The notes below the pieces were generated by a model. That model had not been told where the DNA came from. It ran no database searches and worked only from the letters and a program-made list of their open reading frames with translations. Shown here in pieces: positions 6,743 to 14,831 of a DNA stretch of 21,372 bases; position 1 is the stretch's first letter; each line of letters opens with the position of its first letter. The position numbers and the translations under genes were made by a program. The DNA lies in assembly GCA_025455245.1 (NCBI GenBank), contig JALOMX010000033.1, positions 1 through 21,372 on the forward strand, in the 5' to 3' direction. The DNA comes from Chitinophagaceae bacterium. Its GTDB lineage: Bacteria > Bacteroidota > Bacteroidia > Chitinophagales > Chitinophagaceae.

Positions 6743-8359
6743 TCAATCCCTTTTCTCCGTTAGTGACTCAAGCAAAGATGCATCTCTGTTGTAGATATCT
6801 TTTCTGAAATGCACAAGCCCGTCTTTATCGGCAAAAGCGGTGAAGTAAGCGATGTAAACAGGTATCTTTTTATTCAGCACAACTTTCTTTTCAACCCCTG
6901 CATTCATGGCTGCTTTGATCTTTTCATCAGTCCATGAAGAATCACTTTTCAGTACATACTGAGCCAGTTTAAAAGGCTCTTGTACACGTATGCACCCATG
7001 AGAAAATGCCCGGGTATCACGTTTAAACAATTCCTTGGCAGGCGTATCATGCAAATAAATACTGTTACTGTTGGGAAAAATAAATTTAACCCTACCAAGC
7101 GAATTATTCGGACCGGGCTTTTCACGAAGACTCCCTCCTACCCATTCCATATTTTTTCTTTTCAGGTAAGCTGCGCTTTTGGCCCTTGATAAACCAATTT
7201 CTTTTGTAATTATACTCGTTGGCACATACCAGTAAGGACTGAATACCACATAATCCATCATGCCTGAAAAAACAACCGTTTTGTTGGCGGGTGTTCCAAC
7301 CACAACATTGCAGGTCCACGAAGGTGCATTATTCTCAAAATAAACAAGTTTAAAATCAGGAATATTCACGAGGATAAATTCGTCTGCCTCAAAGCGTGCA
7401 GGAACCCACCGCATACGTTCCATGTTGACCAGCAATTGCTTTTGACGAATTGTAACAGGTACACTCACTTCTTGATAAACATCTTTGGTCAGGATTGAAT
7501 CTTCTTTAAACCCATAAGCTTTTTTAGCCATATTTACCGCTCCAATCATATCTGGTGAATAAATATTGGTATCAGCCAGGGATTGGGCATAGCCAAGCTG
7601 TACCAAACGTTTTCTGAAAAGCCCAACGTAGTCCGCCTTGTCGCCCGGCCGAAGCGCCTTTCCGGAAAAGGCAGGCAACGAAACCTCCTTACCGGATGCC
7701 TCAATGGATGTATATATTTCAAGAACCTCTTTCAGTTTAAAATATTGCAGGTTGATCGCACCCTTTTCAAATTCATCCCAATTTTTCGCAACTAAAAAGC
7801 TATCAAGCAATGCAGGCAATGACAACTTTCGCCTTGGAATCATCCAACCCAGCTTCCGGCTGACACTTTCATCAACCCCGGCCAGTACATTTTCAGCATA
7901 CCTGAAATAAAGAACGGTCAAAAGCCCCTCTACCCGAAAGTCAGGTTCCATGGTTGTTTCATTTCCATTTGAATTTATCAGACTGTCAAGTTTATGTTTT
8001 ACAGTTTCACTAACGGATTTATCAGATGTATCAGAAAGCAAATGGGCTGACAATCCGAATGCGGATTCGCTTAATCCCTTGGAGTGATACCAGACATACT
8101 GCCATGATCGTTTCTGATAAAAATCCCTCATGGGTTCTTCATATTGCTTAACAGAAGGATATTCAACAAAAAAACTATCCAGGGCAGTACTGTCAAAAAA
8201 AATCTGTGTTGGACGGGCAATCTTTACCAGTGAATCAGTAAAAGTATCATCCAATTTTCCCGGCTTTGAATTGGTTTGATTACATGAAAAAATAAAATTT
8301 GTAATTATGCATAAAGAGAAAATGAAAAGCAAATCCGCCATTCTTTTAACAGGTTTCAT
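6743..8359 (-). CDS. L,D-transpeptidase (YkuD domain, YcbB/LdtD-like) lipoprotein
   Basis: This 538-residue envelope protein probably makes 3-3 peptidoglycan cross-links or attaches proteins to peptidoglycan. The N-terminus has a hydrophobic signal (LLFIFSLCIITNFIFSC) with a lipobox-like Cys at 26. The long middle part, including a peptidoglycan-binding-like helical segment (RPGDKADYVGLFRKRLVQLG), matches the layout of YcbB-type enzymes. The YkuD catalytic domain follows (from about RQKQLLVNMERMRWVP), with IYLHDTP and the active-site motif SHGCIRV; C456 is the nucleophile and H454 adjoins it. It is convergent with hoxH, with 46 nt between stops and no clear terminator there. It is divergent from the Crp/Fnr-type regulator, sharing a 69-nt upstream region with TAAAGGTA (8385-8392) as a weak minus-strand -7 candidate. 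Confidence 0.9.
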   Translation of the reverse strand: MKPVKRMADLLFIFSLCIITNFIFSCNQTNSKPGKLDDTFTDSLVKIARPTQIFFDSTALDSFFVEYPSVKQYEEPMRDFYQKRSWQYVWYHSKGLSESAFGLSAHLLSDTSDKSVSETVKHKLDSLINSNGNETTMEPDFRVEGLLTVLYFRYAENVLAGVDESVSRKLGWMIPRRKLSLPALLDSFLVAKNWDEFEKGAINLQYFKLKEVLEIYTSIEASGKEVSLPAFSGKALRPGDKADYVGLFRKRLVQLGYAQSLADTNIYSPDMIGAVNMAKKAYGFKEDSILTKDVYQEVSVPVTIRQKQLLVNMERMRWVPARFEADEFILVNIPDFKLVYFENNAPSWTCNVVVGTPANKTVVFSGMMDYVVFSPYWYVPTSIITKEIGLSRAKSAAYLKRKNMEWVGGSLREKPGPNNSLGRVKFIFPNSNSIYLHDTPAKELFKRDTRAFSHGCIRVQEPFKLAQYVLKSDSSWTDEKIKAAMNAGVEKKVVLNKKIPVYIAYFTAFADKDGLVHFRKDIYNRDASLLESLTEKRD

Positions 8360-8428
8360 AATACATTTTATATTTTATAACGTATAAAGGTAAAGAAGAA
8401 AAGCAAGGAACAGATATAACTTTACAAA

Positions 8429-9010
8429 ATGACAAATGAAGCTGCGATACAAAAAGCCTTACAGTACCTGAGTTCTTTTCACAGGCCTTCACAAGAAGCT
8501 ATGGAAAGACTTCAGGAATATTGCACAACAGGCTTTATAACCAAAAACAAAAACCTTCAGCCTGTGGGCCACACCTGCCGCACCCTTTACGTAAATATTG
8601 AAGGCTTATTACGCATTTATTACTTAAAGGACGGAAAAGATATCACCGAAAGCTTCGAACCGGCACTATCGGTGGTAGCAAGGGTCGAAAGCCTTTTTTC
8701 AGGCAGGGCTTCACGCAAAGGGATACAAGCACTCGAAGACACAGTATATGTAGCTATCAGTACACCGCCTTTGTTTAAACTCTTCGATAAACATCCATCG
8801 CTTGAAAGGCTTTTCAGAAAGGTATTTGAAGCAGGATATGTACGCACAGTCAACAGGCTCGAAAGCCTTCAGTTTCATTCGGCAGAAGAAAAATACAGGC
8901 AACTTCTCGAAGAACAACCCGACATCCTTCAAAGAGCACCTCTGAAACACGTTGCTTCCTATCTGGGAATAACTCAGGTTAGCCTGAGCCGTATACGTGC
9001 TTTACGGTAA
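8429..9010 (+). CDS. Crp/Fnr-family transcriptional regulator
   Basis: This 193-residue regulator has a cyclic-nucleotide-binding-like beta-barrel (about residues 25-115; GHTCRTLYVNIEGLLRIYYL is the typical strand pair), a dimerisation helix (about 115-145), and a shortened C-terminal helix-turn-helix (LKHVASYLGITQVSLSRIRA) like other Bacteroidota Crp/Fnr homologues. No Fnr-type N-terminal cysteine cluster is seen; the only cysteines are C27 and C50?-type isolated positions, so oxygen sensing by a [4Fe-4S] cluster is unlikely. The effector is unknown. It is divergent from the L,D-transpeptidase gene and is followed 52 nt later by an MFS transporter on the same strand, the most likely local target or partner. 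Confidence 0.87.
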   Translation: MTNEAAIQKALQYLSSFHRPSQEAMERLQEYCTTGFITKNKNLQPVGHTCRTLYVNIEGLLRIYYLKDGKDITESFEPALSVVARVESLFSGRASRKGIQALEDTVYVAISTPPLFKLFDKHPSLERLFRKVFEAGYVRTVNRLESLQFHSAEEKYRQLLEEQPDILQRAPLKHVASYLGITQVSLSRIRALR

Positions 9011-9062
9011 TTATTTATCATATGTAAAATGATAGAAACACTTCCCTGAGGACCTTTGCCTC

Positions 9063-10268
9063 ATGGAAAGAAACGCCATACAGGGATTAAATGCCAATTG
9101 GAAACAATTTGGATTGTTGGTGCTGATTAACGCATTCGTCGGCGCTATGATTGGCATTGAAAGAACCATTTTACCGAATTATGCACAAACCCTTTTTGGA
9201 ATTGAAGCAGCCACGGCAACATTATCATTTATTATAGCCTTTGGTATAGTAAAAGCCATATCTAATTATTTTGCCGGCAGGCTGGCTAATAAGATCGGAA
9301 GAAAAAACCTTTTGGTTATTGGATGGATGCTGGCATTACCGGTCCCTTTGATCCTGTTAAATGCCCCTTCGTGGAACTGGGTAATCTTTGCCAATGTATT
9401 GCTTGGCGTTCATCAGGGATTAACCTGGAGTACGAATGTGCTGATGAAAATTGAACTGGCAGGCGAAAAACAACGGGGCCTTGCCATGGGACTGAATGAA
9501 TTTGCCGGATATATCGCCGTTGCTTTCATGGCATGGCTTACAGGATATATTGCTCAACATTACGGAATTCATCCTTATCCATTTTACCTTGGATTGGGAA
9601 TAGCGGTCATTGGACTTTTATTGACAATATTTTTTGTACATGATACCCACGGCCACGCCTTGACTGAGCAGGAAAATAACACTATTCCAAAATTATCACG
9701 GCCATTTTCCGATACAACCTGGAAGCACCCACAATTAGGCAGTATAACTCAAGCAGGACTTGTAAACAACCTGAACGATGGCATGATATGGGGTCTTTTT
9801 CCAATGGTCCTTGCAAAATCCGGATTTGCCATGAACGATATCGGATTAATAGCCGCGGCCTACCCTGTCACATGGGGGCTTGCACAATTATATACCGGCT
9901 ATATTGGTGATAAAGTGTCCAACAAAAATTTACTCGTTGCCGGAATGATGATTCAGGGTATAGCTATAGCAGGCATGGTAATAGCTACAAGCTTTTTGCA
10001 ATATTTTTTTCTGGCAATTTTATTGGGGCTTGGAACCGCTTTGGTGTATCCTACCTTTCTGGCAGGAATCGCTAAATTTACAAATCCTTCTGACAGGCCT
10101 GTCAGTCTTGGTATATTCCGTTTATGGAGAGATCTTGGATATGCCATCGGTGCTTTGATTACCGGCATAGTATCTGACGGACTGGGGTTTGACGCAGCCA
10201 TACTTATAACAGCAGGATTAACCATTCTTTCAGGATTGATCATTCAATTGCGTATGGAATTTTATTAA
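9063..10268 (+). CDS. Major facilitator superfamily (MFS) transporter
   Basis: This 401-residue, very hydrophobic protein has about 12 predicted membrane helices. The loop between helices 2 and 3 has the MFS motif-A form GRLANKIGRKNLL, repeated in weaker form between helices 8 and 9 (GYIGDKVSNKNLL), showing the two-fold MFS repeat. A loop after helix 6 (HDTHGHALTEQENN) is histidine-containing. The substrate is not evident; drug or metabolite efflux and uptake are all possible. The gene lies 52 nt downstream of the Crp/Fnr-type regulator on the same strand, so co-transcription is plausible. It converges with the TSUP permease gene (36 nt between stops) without a recognisable terminator. Confidence 0.88.
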   Translation: MERNAIQGLNANWKQFGLLVLINAFVGAMIGIERTILPNYAQTLFGIEAATATLSFIIAFGIVKAISNYFAGRLANKIGRKNLLVIGWMLALPVPLILLNAPSWNWVIFANVLLGVHQGLTWSTNVLMKIELAGEKQRGLAMGLNEFAGYIAVAFMAWLTGYIAQHYGIHPYPFYLGLGIAVIGLLLTIFFVHDTHGHALTEQENNTIPKLSRPFSDTTWKHPQLGSITQAGLVNNLNDGMIWGLFPMVLAKSGFAMNDIGLIAAAYPVTWGLAQLYTGYIGDKVSNKNLLVAGMMIQGIAIAGMVIATSFLQYFFLAILLGLGTALVYPTFLAGIAKFTNPSDRPVSLGIFRLWRDLGYAIGALITGIVSDGLGFDAAILITAGLTILSGLIIQLRMEFY

Positions 10269-10304
10269 TGGCTGAGTGCATTAACAAGAAATGTAGCATT
10301 GAGA

Positions 10305-11126
10305 TCAGATTAGCCCGGCACCCAAACAAATAGCAAGTAGCAATAACGCAACACTTACAATATGCTGAACATGCTTTAAGGTTACCTTCTTCAACAACCG
10401 GCTTCCGGCAAAGGCACCCGCAAATGCGGCAAAGGTTGCTGCTGTTACAAGGCCGGAATATTCGTCACGGTAAAGCCCCTCAAAAAGCCTCGACACATCA
10501 ATCATACAGGCTATAATTACACCTGTTGCAATAAAAGATTCTTTGCTTAGGTTTGTTTTAACCAAAAAGGCACTGCGTAATGCGCCCTGATGCCCGGACA
10601 AGCCTCCGAAGAATCCGCTTATCAGCCCGCCGATAACTATTTCTTTTGTTTTAATTTCAATATTTTTAAAGCCCGGCCACATCTCCAGAAACACAAATAT
10701 CATCAGCAGGATTGCAATAAGGAGATTGACAGGGGTAATTATACATTGCTTTTCAAACAAATACCAGGTAAAAACAGAATCCAACCTGTTGAAATAATCC
10801 AATAGCCGGGCGCCAACTGTGGCGGCCAACATAGCAGGCAATCCAAAAAGGAAGGCAGTATGCCATTGAATGTGCTTCGCTGTAAGTACAACTTTAAAAA
10901 TATTATTGGCAAAATGGACAAGTCCTGTGAGCGCAATGGCAACATCAACCGGGAAGAATATGGCAAATACAGGCATTAACAGCGTACCAAGGCCAAAACC
11001 TGAATAAAAGGTAAGCAAGGATGCCAGTAATGCTACTACTATAATGACCGGGTATTCCAAGATATACTCCTTTTTAATTTTGCAGACCATCCATAAAATG
11101 AATAAGGGCTTCTTCTCCCGTTTCAT
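10305..11126 (-). CDS. TSUP-family (TauE/SafE, DUF81) membrane permease
   Basis: This 273-residue membrane protein has about eight hydrophobic helices. The TSUP half-repeats are visible as FYSGFGLGTLLMPVFAIFFP near the N-terminus and GGLISGFFGGLSGHQGALRS in the second half. Family members move sulfite, sulfonates, sulfoacetate or other small organic anions; the substrate here cannot be named. The first 12 residues (MKREKKPLFILW) may not be translated: an ATG at 11090 gives MVCKIKKEYILEYPVIIV, a more usual start. A good minus-strand promoter candidate sits at 11172-11201. The gene is divergent from the DUF1330-type gene. Confidence 0.85.
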   Translation of the reverse strand: MKREKKPLFILWMVCKIKKEYILEYPVIIVVALLASLLTFYSGFGLGTLLMPVFAIFFPVDVAIALTGLVHFANNIFKVVLTAKHIQWHTAFLFGLPAMLAATVGARLLDYFNRLDSVFTWYLFEKQCIITPVNLLIAILLMIFVFLEMWPGFKNIEIKTKEIVIGGLISGFFGGLSGHQGALRSAFLVKTNLSKESFIATGVIIACMIDVSRLFEGLYRDEYSGLVTAATFAAFAGAFAGSRLLKKVTLKHVQHIVSVALLLLAICLGAGLI

Positions 11127-11171
11127 CCTGAAAAAAACGACACAATTCCATTATTTAAACCTTTTATCACT

Positions 11172-11201
11172 CAAAAATAAAAGATGTCGCTTTTGTTCAA
11201 A
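11172..11201 (-). promoter_or_regulatory. Bacteroidota-type promoter for the TSUP permease gene
   Basis: On the minus strand, TTTG (11201-11198) is followed by 18 nt and then TATTTTTG (11179-11172). This is one base short of the consensus TTTG-N19-TAnnTTTG recognised by the primary sigma factor of this phylum. Transcription would start near 11167, giving a leader of about 40 nt to ATG 11126 or about 77 nt to ATG 11090. Confidence 0.5.
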
Positions 11202-11221
11202 ACCAATTTTATTACGGATGG

Positions 11222-11229
11222 TATTTTTG
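11222..11229 (+). promoter_or_regulatory. Candidate -7 element for the DUF1330-type gene
   Basis: TATTTTTG matches the Bacteroidota -7 consensus TAnnTTTG exactly, but no -33 TTTG lies at the usual 19-nt spacing (the nearest is 26 nt away). A start near 11235 would exclude translation from the upstream in-frame ATG at 11184 and supports ATG 11256. Confidence 0.3.
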
Positions 11230-11255
11230 CCTCCTCACTCAAACAAACACACTTT

Positions 11256-11546
11256 ATGGCAACTTATTGTTTCTTCAACATCAAAAAAGTGCATGATGAA
11301 CAGGCTATGGATACCTACCGTAGCCGCGTACTGGAAACCGTTTCGCACTTCAACGGAAAGTACATTGTGGTTGGCGGCCCCTATGAATTAAAAGAAGGAA
11401 ACTGGCAACCTGTTTACCCCGTAATCATTGAATTTCCGGATCTGGAAAATGCCAACAACTGGTATCATTCGGTCATGTATGAACCATTAAAAAATCTGCG
11501 CATTTCTTCCGTTGAAGCCGATGCTGTTTTTATGCAAGGCATTTAA
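11256..11546 (+). CDS. Small DUF1330-type (dimeric alpha-beta barrel) protein
   Basis: This 96-residue soluble protein has the DUF1330 pattern: an initial beta strand (ATYCFFNIKKVHDEQAMDTYRSR), GKYIVVGGPYELKEGNW, then VIIEFPDLENANNWYHSVMYEPLKNLR, where the F-P-D and W-Y/Y-x-x-L positions are characteristic. Members form ferredoxin-like dimeric barrels of mostly unknown activity. The frame is open from ATG 11184, but the extra 24 residues (MSLLFKTNFITDGIFASSL...) are not family-like and lie upstream of the -7 candidate, so ATG 11256 is used. The cytochrome c lipoprotein gene starts 31 nt after its stop on the same strand, suggesting co-transcription. Confidence 0.8.
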   Translation: MATYCFFNIKKVHDEQAMDTYRSRVLETVSHFNGKYIVVGGPYELKEGNWQPVYPVIIEFPDLENANNWYHSVMYEPLKNLRISSVEADAVFMQGI

Positions 11547-11577
11547 CCCTTATTAAAAACATATTAAAAAAATATCT

Positions 11578-12147
11578 ATGAAAAAGCTTGTTTCTGCAAT
11601 TTGTGCAGGCCTGCTCCTTGCTGCCTGTAATCATACAAACGAACCCAAAAATCAGGATCAGAAAGTAAATAACATCAAACAAATGGAAGAACACGGGAAG
11701 TACCTCGTTGACCTGATGGGCTGTAACGATTGCCATACCGGCAAGATCATGACACCCAATGGCCCAATGATCGACACCGGAATGCTACTTGCGGGCCATC
11801 CATCGGCCATGCCATTACCACCTTTTGACCAGGGCACAGCTAACAATTGGGTACTGTTTCATATGAATGGAACTGCCATCAAAGGCCCATGGGGTGTTTC
11901 CTATGCTGCTAATCTTACACCTGACACAACGGGTATCGGCTTATGGACTGAAACTCAATTTGTTCGGGCTATGAAGCATGGCGATGCAAAAGGCATTGAA
12001 GGCAACAGGAAATTACTCCCCCCTATGCCATGGGAAAACTATGCAAAGGCGTCAGATGAAGATCTGCATGACATATTCATGTACCTGAAAAGTATTAAGC
12101 CTGTAAAAAATATAGTTCCACAACCTACACCTCCGGTTCCATTTTAA
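11578..12147 (+). CDS. Mono-haem cytochrome c lipoprotein
   Basis: This 189-residue electron-transfer protein carries a lipoprotein signal (MKKLVSAICAGLLLAAC, Cys 17), which places it on the periplasmic face of a membrane. A single c-type haem site, CNDCH (C49, C52, H53), lies in GKYLVDLMGCNDCHTG, and the likely distal Met ligand is in LLPPMPWENY (about residue 141). The spacing and the DEDLHDIFMYLKSIKPV C-terminal helix match class I cytochromes c of the type often used as electron acceptors for periplasmic dehydrogenases. No dehydrogenase partner is adjacent; the neighbours are a DUF1330-type protein and an AraC regulator. A 7-bp inverted repeat begins at its stop codon. Confidence 0.9.
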   Translation: MKKLVSAICAGLLLAACNHTNEPKNQDQKVNNIKQMEEHGKYLVDLMGCNDCHTGKIMTPNGPMIDTGMLLAGHPSAMPLPPFDQGTANNWVLFHMNGTAIKGPWGVSYAANLTPDTTGIGLWTETQFVRAMKHGDAKGIEGNRKLLPPMPWENYAKASDEDLHDIFMYLKSIKPVKNIVPQPTPPVPF

Positions 12148-12165
12148 TCACACAAAGATGTGATT
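12146..12165. repeat. Short inverted repeat AATCACA-N6-TGTGATT after cytochrome gene
   Basis: A perfect 7-bp inverted repeat starts inside the cytochrome stop codon and ends about 33 nt before the AraC gene. It could form a weak hairpin, but no T-run follows directly, so it is not a standard terminator. Its symmetric form could equally be a regulator site. No function is assigned. Confidence 0.3.
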
Positions 12166-12198
12166 GTAGAATGGTGATAGATATAGTTTTTTTGTATC

Positions 12199-13023
12199 AT
12201 GAACATTTACTACCGGGAACACACACCGTCACCCCCACTCAAACCATTTATTCATTCATTCTGGAGCATAACATCCTCCGGCCTTTCCCGGGATATTTCT
12301 CCCCGACAGCGGTGCTTTCCATCACAGCACTGCCAGTGGATCATTCAGGTGAAAGGCCGGAATTGTATTGGCTTCAACGGAGATGATGTTTTCGATTGCT
12401 CAGATAGCTTTTTTACAGGCTTCAATGAGGTAGCGCCGGTTTGGGCCATGTATGGACAAAGCGAAATGTTTGGTATCAGGCTTGCCCCGGAGTTTGCGGT
12501 TTCTTTGTTCAACCTGCCCTTTGGCGAATTCAATAATCATCATATGCAGGCATCAGACTGGCTTGGTAAACAGGCCGATCTTTTTGCGGAACAATTGAAT
12601 GAAACTGATGATACTTCAGAGCGGATTCATATTGCGGAACAATTTTTTATCAGCCATATCAAAAGAATCCACCTTGAAAGAAACTATCTTTCTGAAGCGC
12701 TTCGTTTATTAAGAGAACAGGATACAGGAGTCATAGAAAACATTAGCAAAAAGGTTTATGTAGGAGAAAGGCAACTTCAGCGCACATTCAAATCTACCCT
12801 GGGTATTTCTCCCTGTTTTTATTCCAGGATGGTCAGGTTGTATAAAGCTTATCACCATGCTTTGTATGGAAAAGGAAATTTAACCCACATCGCATACAAC
12901 CTTGGATATGCTGACGCAGCTCATTTCTCAAGAGAATTCAAAGATTATTTTGGCAGTAGTCCGGCCAACCATTTCAATGAAAACCACTTTCAACCCATGC
13001 ACATTCCGGCTGAAATAAATTGA
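12199..13023 (+). CDS. AraC-family transcriptional regulator
   Basis: This 274-residue DNA-binding protein has an N-terminal sensor-like domain of the DUF6597 style (NIYYREHTPSPPLKPFIHSFW, then a mixed beta region to about residue 150). A C-terminal AraC/XylS double helix-turn-helix covers about residues 165-260: first HTH around ENISKKVYVGERQLQRTFKS, linker GISPCFYSRMVRLYKAY, second HTH around NLTHIAYNLGYADAAHFSREFKDYFGSSP. The inducer and target genes are unknown. It stands 51 nt after the cytochrome gene on the same strand and 131 nt before the C1q-like secreted protein. Confidence 0.88.
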   Translation: MNIYYREHTPSPPLKPFIHSFWSITSSGLSRDISPRQRCFPSQHCQWIIQVKGRNCIGFNGDDVFDCSDSFFTGFNEVAPVWAMYGQSEMFGIRLAPEFAVSLFNLPFGEFNNHHMQASDWLGKQADLFAEQLNETDDTSERIHIAEQFFISHIKRIHLERNYLSEALRLLREQDTGVIENISKKVYVGERQLQRTFKSTLGISPCFYSRMVRLYKAYHHALYGKGNLTHIAYNLGYADAAHFSREFKDYFGSSPANHFNENHFQPMHIPAEIN

Positions 13024-13154
13024 CAGGATTACCATCCATTCCGTTCAATTTTATTAACCTACCGTTTATTTTAAAAATTGCAGTCCCGGTTGAATTGAAC
13101 TTGTATAAACTTAACCAGGGTGTTTGTTTTGTACCTGCAAAAAACAAACACACC

Positions 13155-13808
13155 ATGAAACCGATTTTCACATTCATCCTGCTGACTACATGTTTTATTT
13201 CACCGGCACTCGCTCAGCAAATTGGCATAGGAACCACAAGCCCAACATCCACACTTGATATCAATGGAACCATCAGGATAAGAGGTGGCAGCCCCGGAGC
13301 GGGCAAAGTACTAACCAGTGATGCAAATGGTACAGCCAGCTGGAAAAATGAAAACTTTGCTGCATTCAGGACGAATGGACTGCTGGACGGTGAAACCATA
13401 ACGCTTGTGCAGAATGGTTGGAAAAAAATCCTTTACAATCAGGTGCCCCAGTATAATTATGCTTACGGATATTCAGGTTTGTCAGGTAATTTCATAGCAC
13501 CATACAAAGGTCTTTATCACTTTGATGCACGTGTAGACCTGCTGGATCAGCAATGGGAAGTTCATATACGGCTGATGCAAAAGCGGGGCAATAGTACCTG
13601 GGAAGCCGCATACCTGAAAAATACAGCTATCAGTACTTCAGGAAATGGTGTGACTCAGTTGCATAATCTGCTCATTTCAACCGACCTGTTGGCAGAACAG
13701 GGAGATACATTTTGGATTGAGGCATTTTCATACGGAGGTCCCAATATTCGTGTAAATGGTGCAACGAAGGGCAACTGGTTCAATGCACATATGATCAAAG
13801 CATTGTAA
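13155..13808 (+). CDS. Secreted protein with GIGTTSPTSTLDINGT head and C1q/TNF-like domain
   Basis: This 217-residue exported protein starts with a type I signal peptide (MKPIFTFILLTTCFISPALA, probable cleavage before QQ). Next comes a short head with the motif QIGIGTTSPTSTLDINGTI and a linker KVLTSDANGTASWKNENF, a combination common at the N-termini of cell-surface or fibre-like proteins in Bacteroidota. The remaining 140 or so residues have the alternating strand pattern of a C1q/TNF-like jelly roll (APYKGLYHFDARVDLLDQQW ... GDTFWIEAFSYGGPN). The frame is open back to 13020, but that part overlaps the end of the AraC gene and hides the signal peptide, so ATG 13155 is used. The ligand is unknown; adhesion or carbohydrate binding is possible. 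Confidence 0.75.
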   Translation: MKPIFTFILLTTCFISPALAQQIGIGTTSPTSTLDINGTIRIRGGSPGAGKVLTSDANGTASWKNENFAAFRTNGLLDGETITLVQNGWKKILYNQVPQYNYAYGYSGLSGNFIAPYKGLYHFDARVDLLDQQWEVHIRLMQKRGNSTWEAAYLKNTAISTSGNGVTQLHNLLISTDLLAEQGDTFWIEAFSYGGPNIRVNGATKGNWFNAHMIKAL

Positions 13809-13868
13809 TAGATTTATCGCCATATTGGGAGCTATGATCCACAATGGCATGTACCATTGATAAAAAAA

Positions 13869-14303
13869 TTATGCATGCATCAAAAACGCATTCCCATCTT
13901 TTACAGGCTGGCAGGCATCACGGATGGTAAACTCCCTGCACAAACGCTCAAAGTCATCACGTATTCCTTTGTAAGTATTGTGCAACGGGCAAGGCTTGGT
14001 GTTGGAGCATTCGCTTAGGCCAAGCCCGCATTGGTTAAAAACATCCTCGCCATCAATCACTTGGACAATGTCAATGATGGGTCTGTTAAGTTGATTATCC
14101 GAAAGATAAAATCCCCCGTTGGGCCCCTTTGAACTATGTATGATTCCTGACCTAACCAGCTTTTGCAGCAACTTCCCAACCGTATGTACATTTTCACCAA
14201 TATGATCTGCAACCTCCGCCATACCCGGCCTCTGCATATCATCGGTTCTTGTTGCCAGAAATATTACGGCTTTTATGGCGGCTTTACATCCAAGGCTAAG
14301 CAT
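13869..14303 (-). CDS. Rrf2-family regulator with Fe-S cysteines (NsrR/IscR-like)
   Basis: This 144-residue repressor has an N-terminal winged helix-turn-helix (GMAEVADHIGENVHTVGKLLQKLVRSGII, wing SSKGPNGGFYLS) and three cysteines, C92, C99 and C105, in CGLGLSECSNTKPC. The Cx6Cx5C set fits a [2Fe-2S] or [4Fe-4S] ligand triad as in IscR, NsrR and RsrR. Its place as last gene after ric and a hemerythrin gene makes a nitric-oxide sensing NsrR-like role the best guess, with loss of the cluster relieving repression. The perfect inverted repeat at the operon promoter (15832-15857) is a likely binding site. The first cysteine spacing is one residue longer than in IscR, so the name nsrR is not asserted. 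Confidence 0.85.
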   Translation of the reverse strand: MLSLGCKAAIKAVIFLATRTDDMQRPGMAEVADHIGENVHTVGKLLQKLVRSGIIHSSKGPNGGFYLSDNQLNRPIIDIVQVIDGEDVFNQCGLGLSECSNTKPCPLHNTYKGIRDDFERLCREFTIRDACQPVKDGNAFLMHA

Positions 14304-14331
14304 ATGTTCTTGAAATTATTTCCATTTATTT

Positions 14332-14823
14332 TCAATTCAACCAAAATAAATCTTTCCAGCCGGAATCGCATCCCTCCTGTGCATGTCGTTCCTTCGATAT
14401 AAGTTCAGTCAATTGTTGCGTTGAAAGGTTCGATTGCAAATAATTGAAAAAGATACGTTCTTCAAAACGGATATGTGCTTCAAGCTTGTCGGCAAATGCA
14501 GTAGTAAGTTCTCCGTTATCCGGTTGACTGACCATCTGCTCTACAAGCTGCCTCAACTCACCATGTTCATTTAACAATTGTCTTATACCTTCATGCTCTT
14601 CAGGAAGTAAGGGGCACAGATATTGTTCCTCATCCCGGAAATGCTGATCCAGTTCCTGTTGAAAAGCATACAAAATATAAGCACTGATCCTGCTTTCTTC
14701 CACCTTCAATCGTTTGCCGGCCCTGATTTTCCAGGAAAGTAAGAGCCCTGTATGGTGCTCTTTTGAATAAGACACGAGTGCTTCATGTCTTTTTATGGGT
14801 GTTACTTTTTGCTGCTTTTCCAT
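14332..14823 (-). CDS. Hemerythrin HHE-domain protein
   Basis: This 163-residue, probably cytosolic four-helix-bundle protein has the carboxylate/His pattern of hemerythrin-like di-iron proteins: H13, HHTG near the N-terminus, HFRDEEQYLCPLL in helix 2, EHEGIRQLLNEHGELRQ in helix 3, and HIRFEERIFFNYL in helix 4. Such proteins bind O2, NO or iron. It starts 8 nt after the ric stop and ends 28 nt before the Rrf2 gene, so it is the middle gene of the operon and probably assists ric in NO or iron handling. It lacks the CCGG signature of the RIC family, so it is a companion and not a second RIC. Confidence 0.87.
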   Translation of the reverse strand: MEKQQKVTPIKRHEALVSYSKEHHTGLLLSWKIRAGKRLKVEESRISAYILYAFQQELDQHFRDEEQYLCPLLPEEHEGIRQLLNEHGELRQLVEQMVSQPDNGELTTAFADKLEAHIRFEERIFFNYLQSNLSTQQLTELISKERHAQEGCDSGWKDLFWLN

Positions 14824-14831
14824 AATACGCT

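Noticed and set aside
13020..13154. Longer C1q-like protein from ATG 13020
   Set aside because: It overlaps the AraC stop and would bury a clean signal peptide that begins at ATG 13155.
13842..13859. CAATGG-N6-CCATTG hairpin between the C1q-like and rrf2 genes as a terminator
   Set aside because: The stem is only 6 bp and neither strand has a T-run after it in the right direction.
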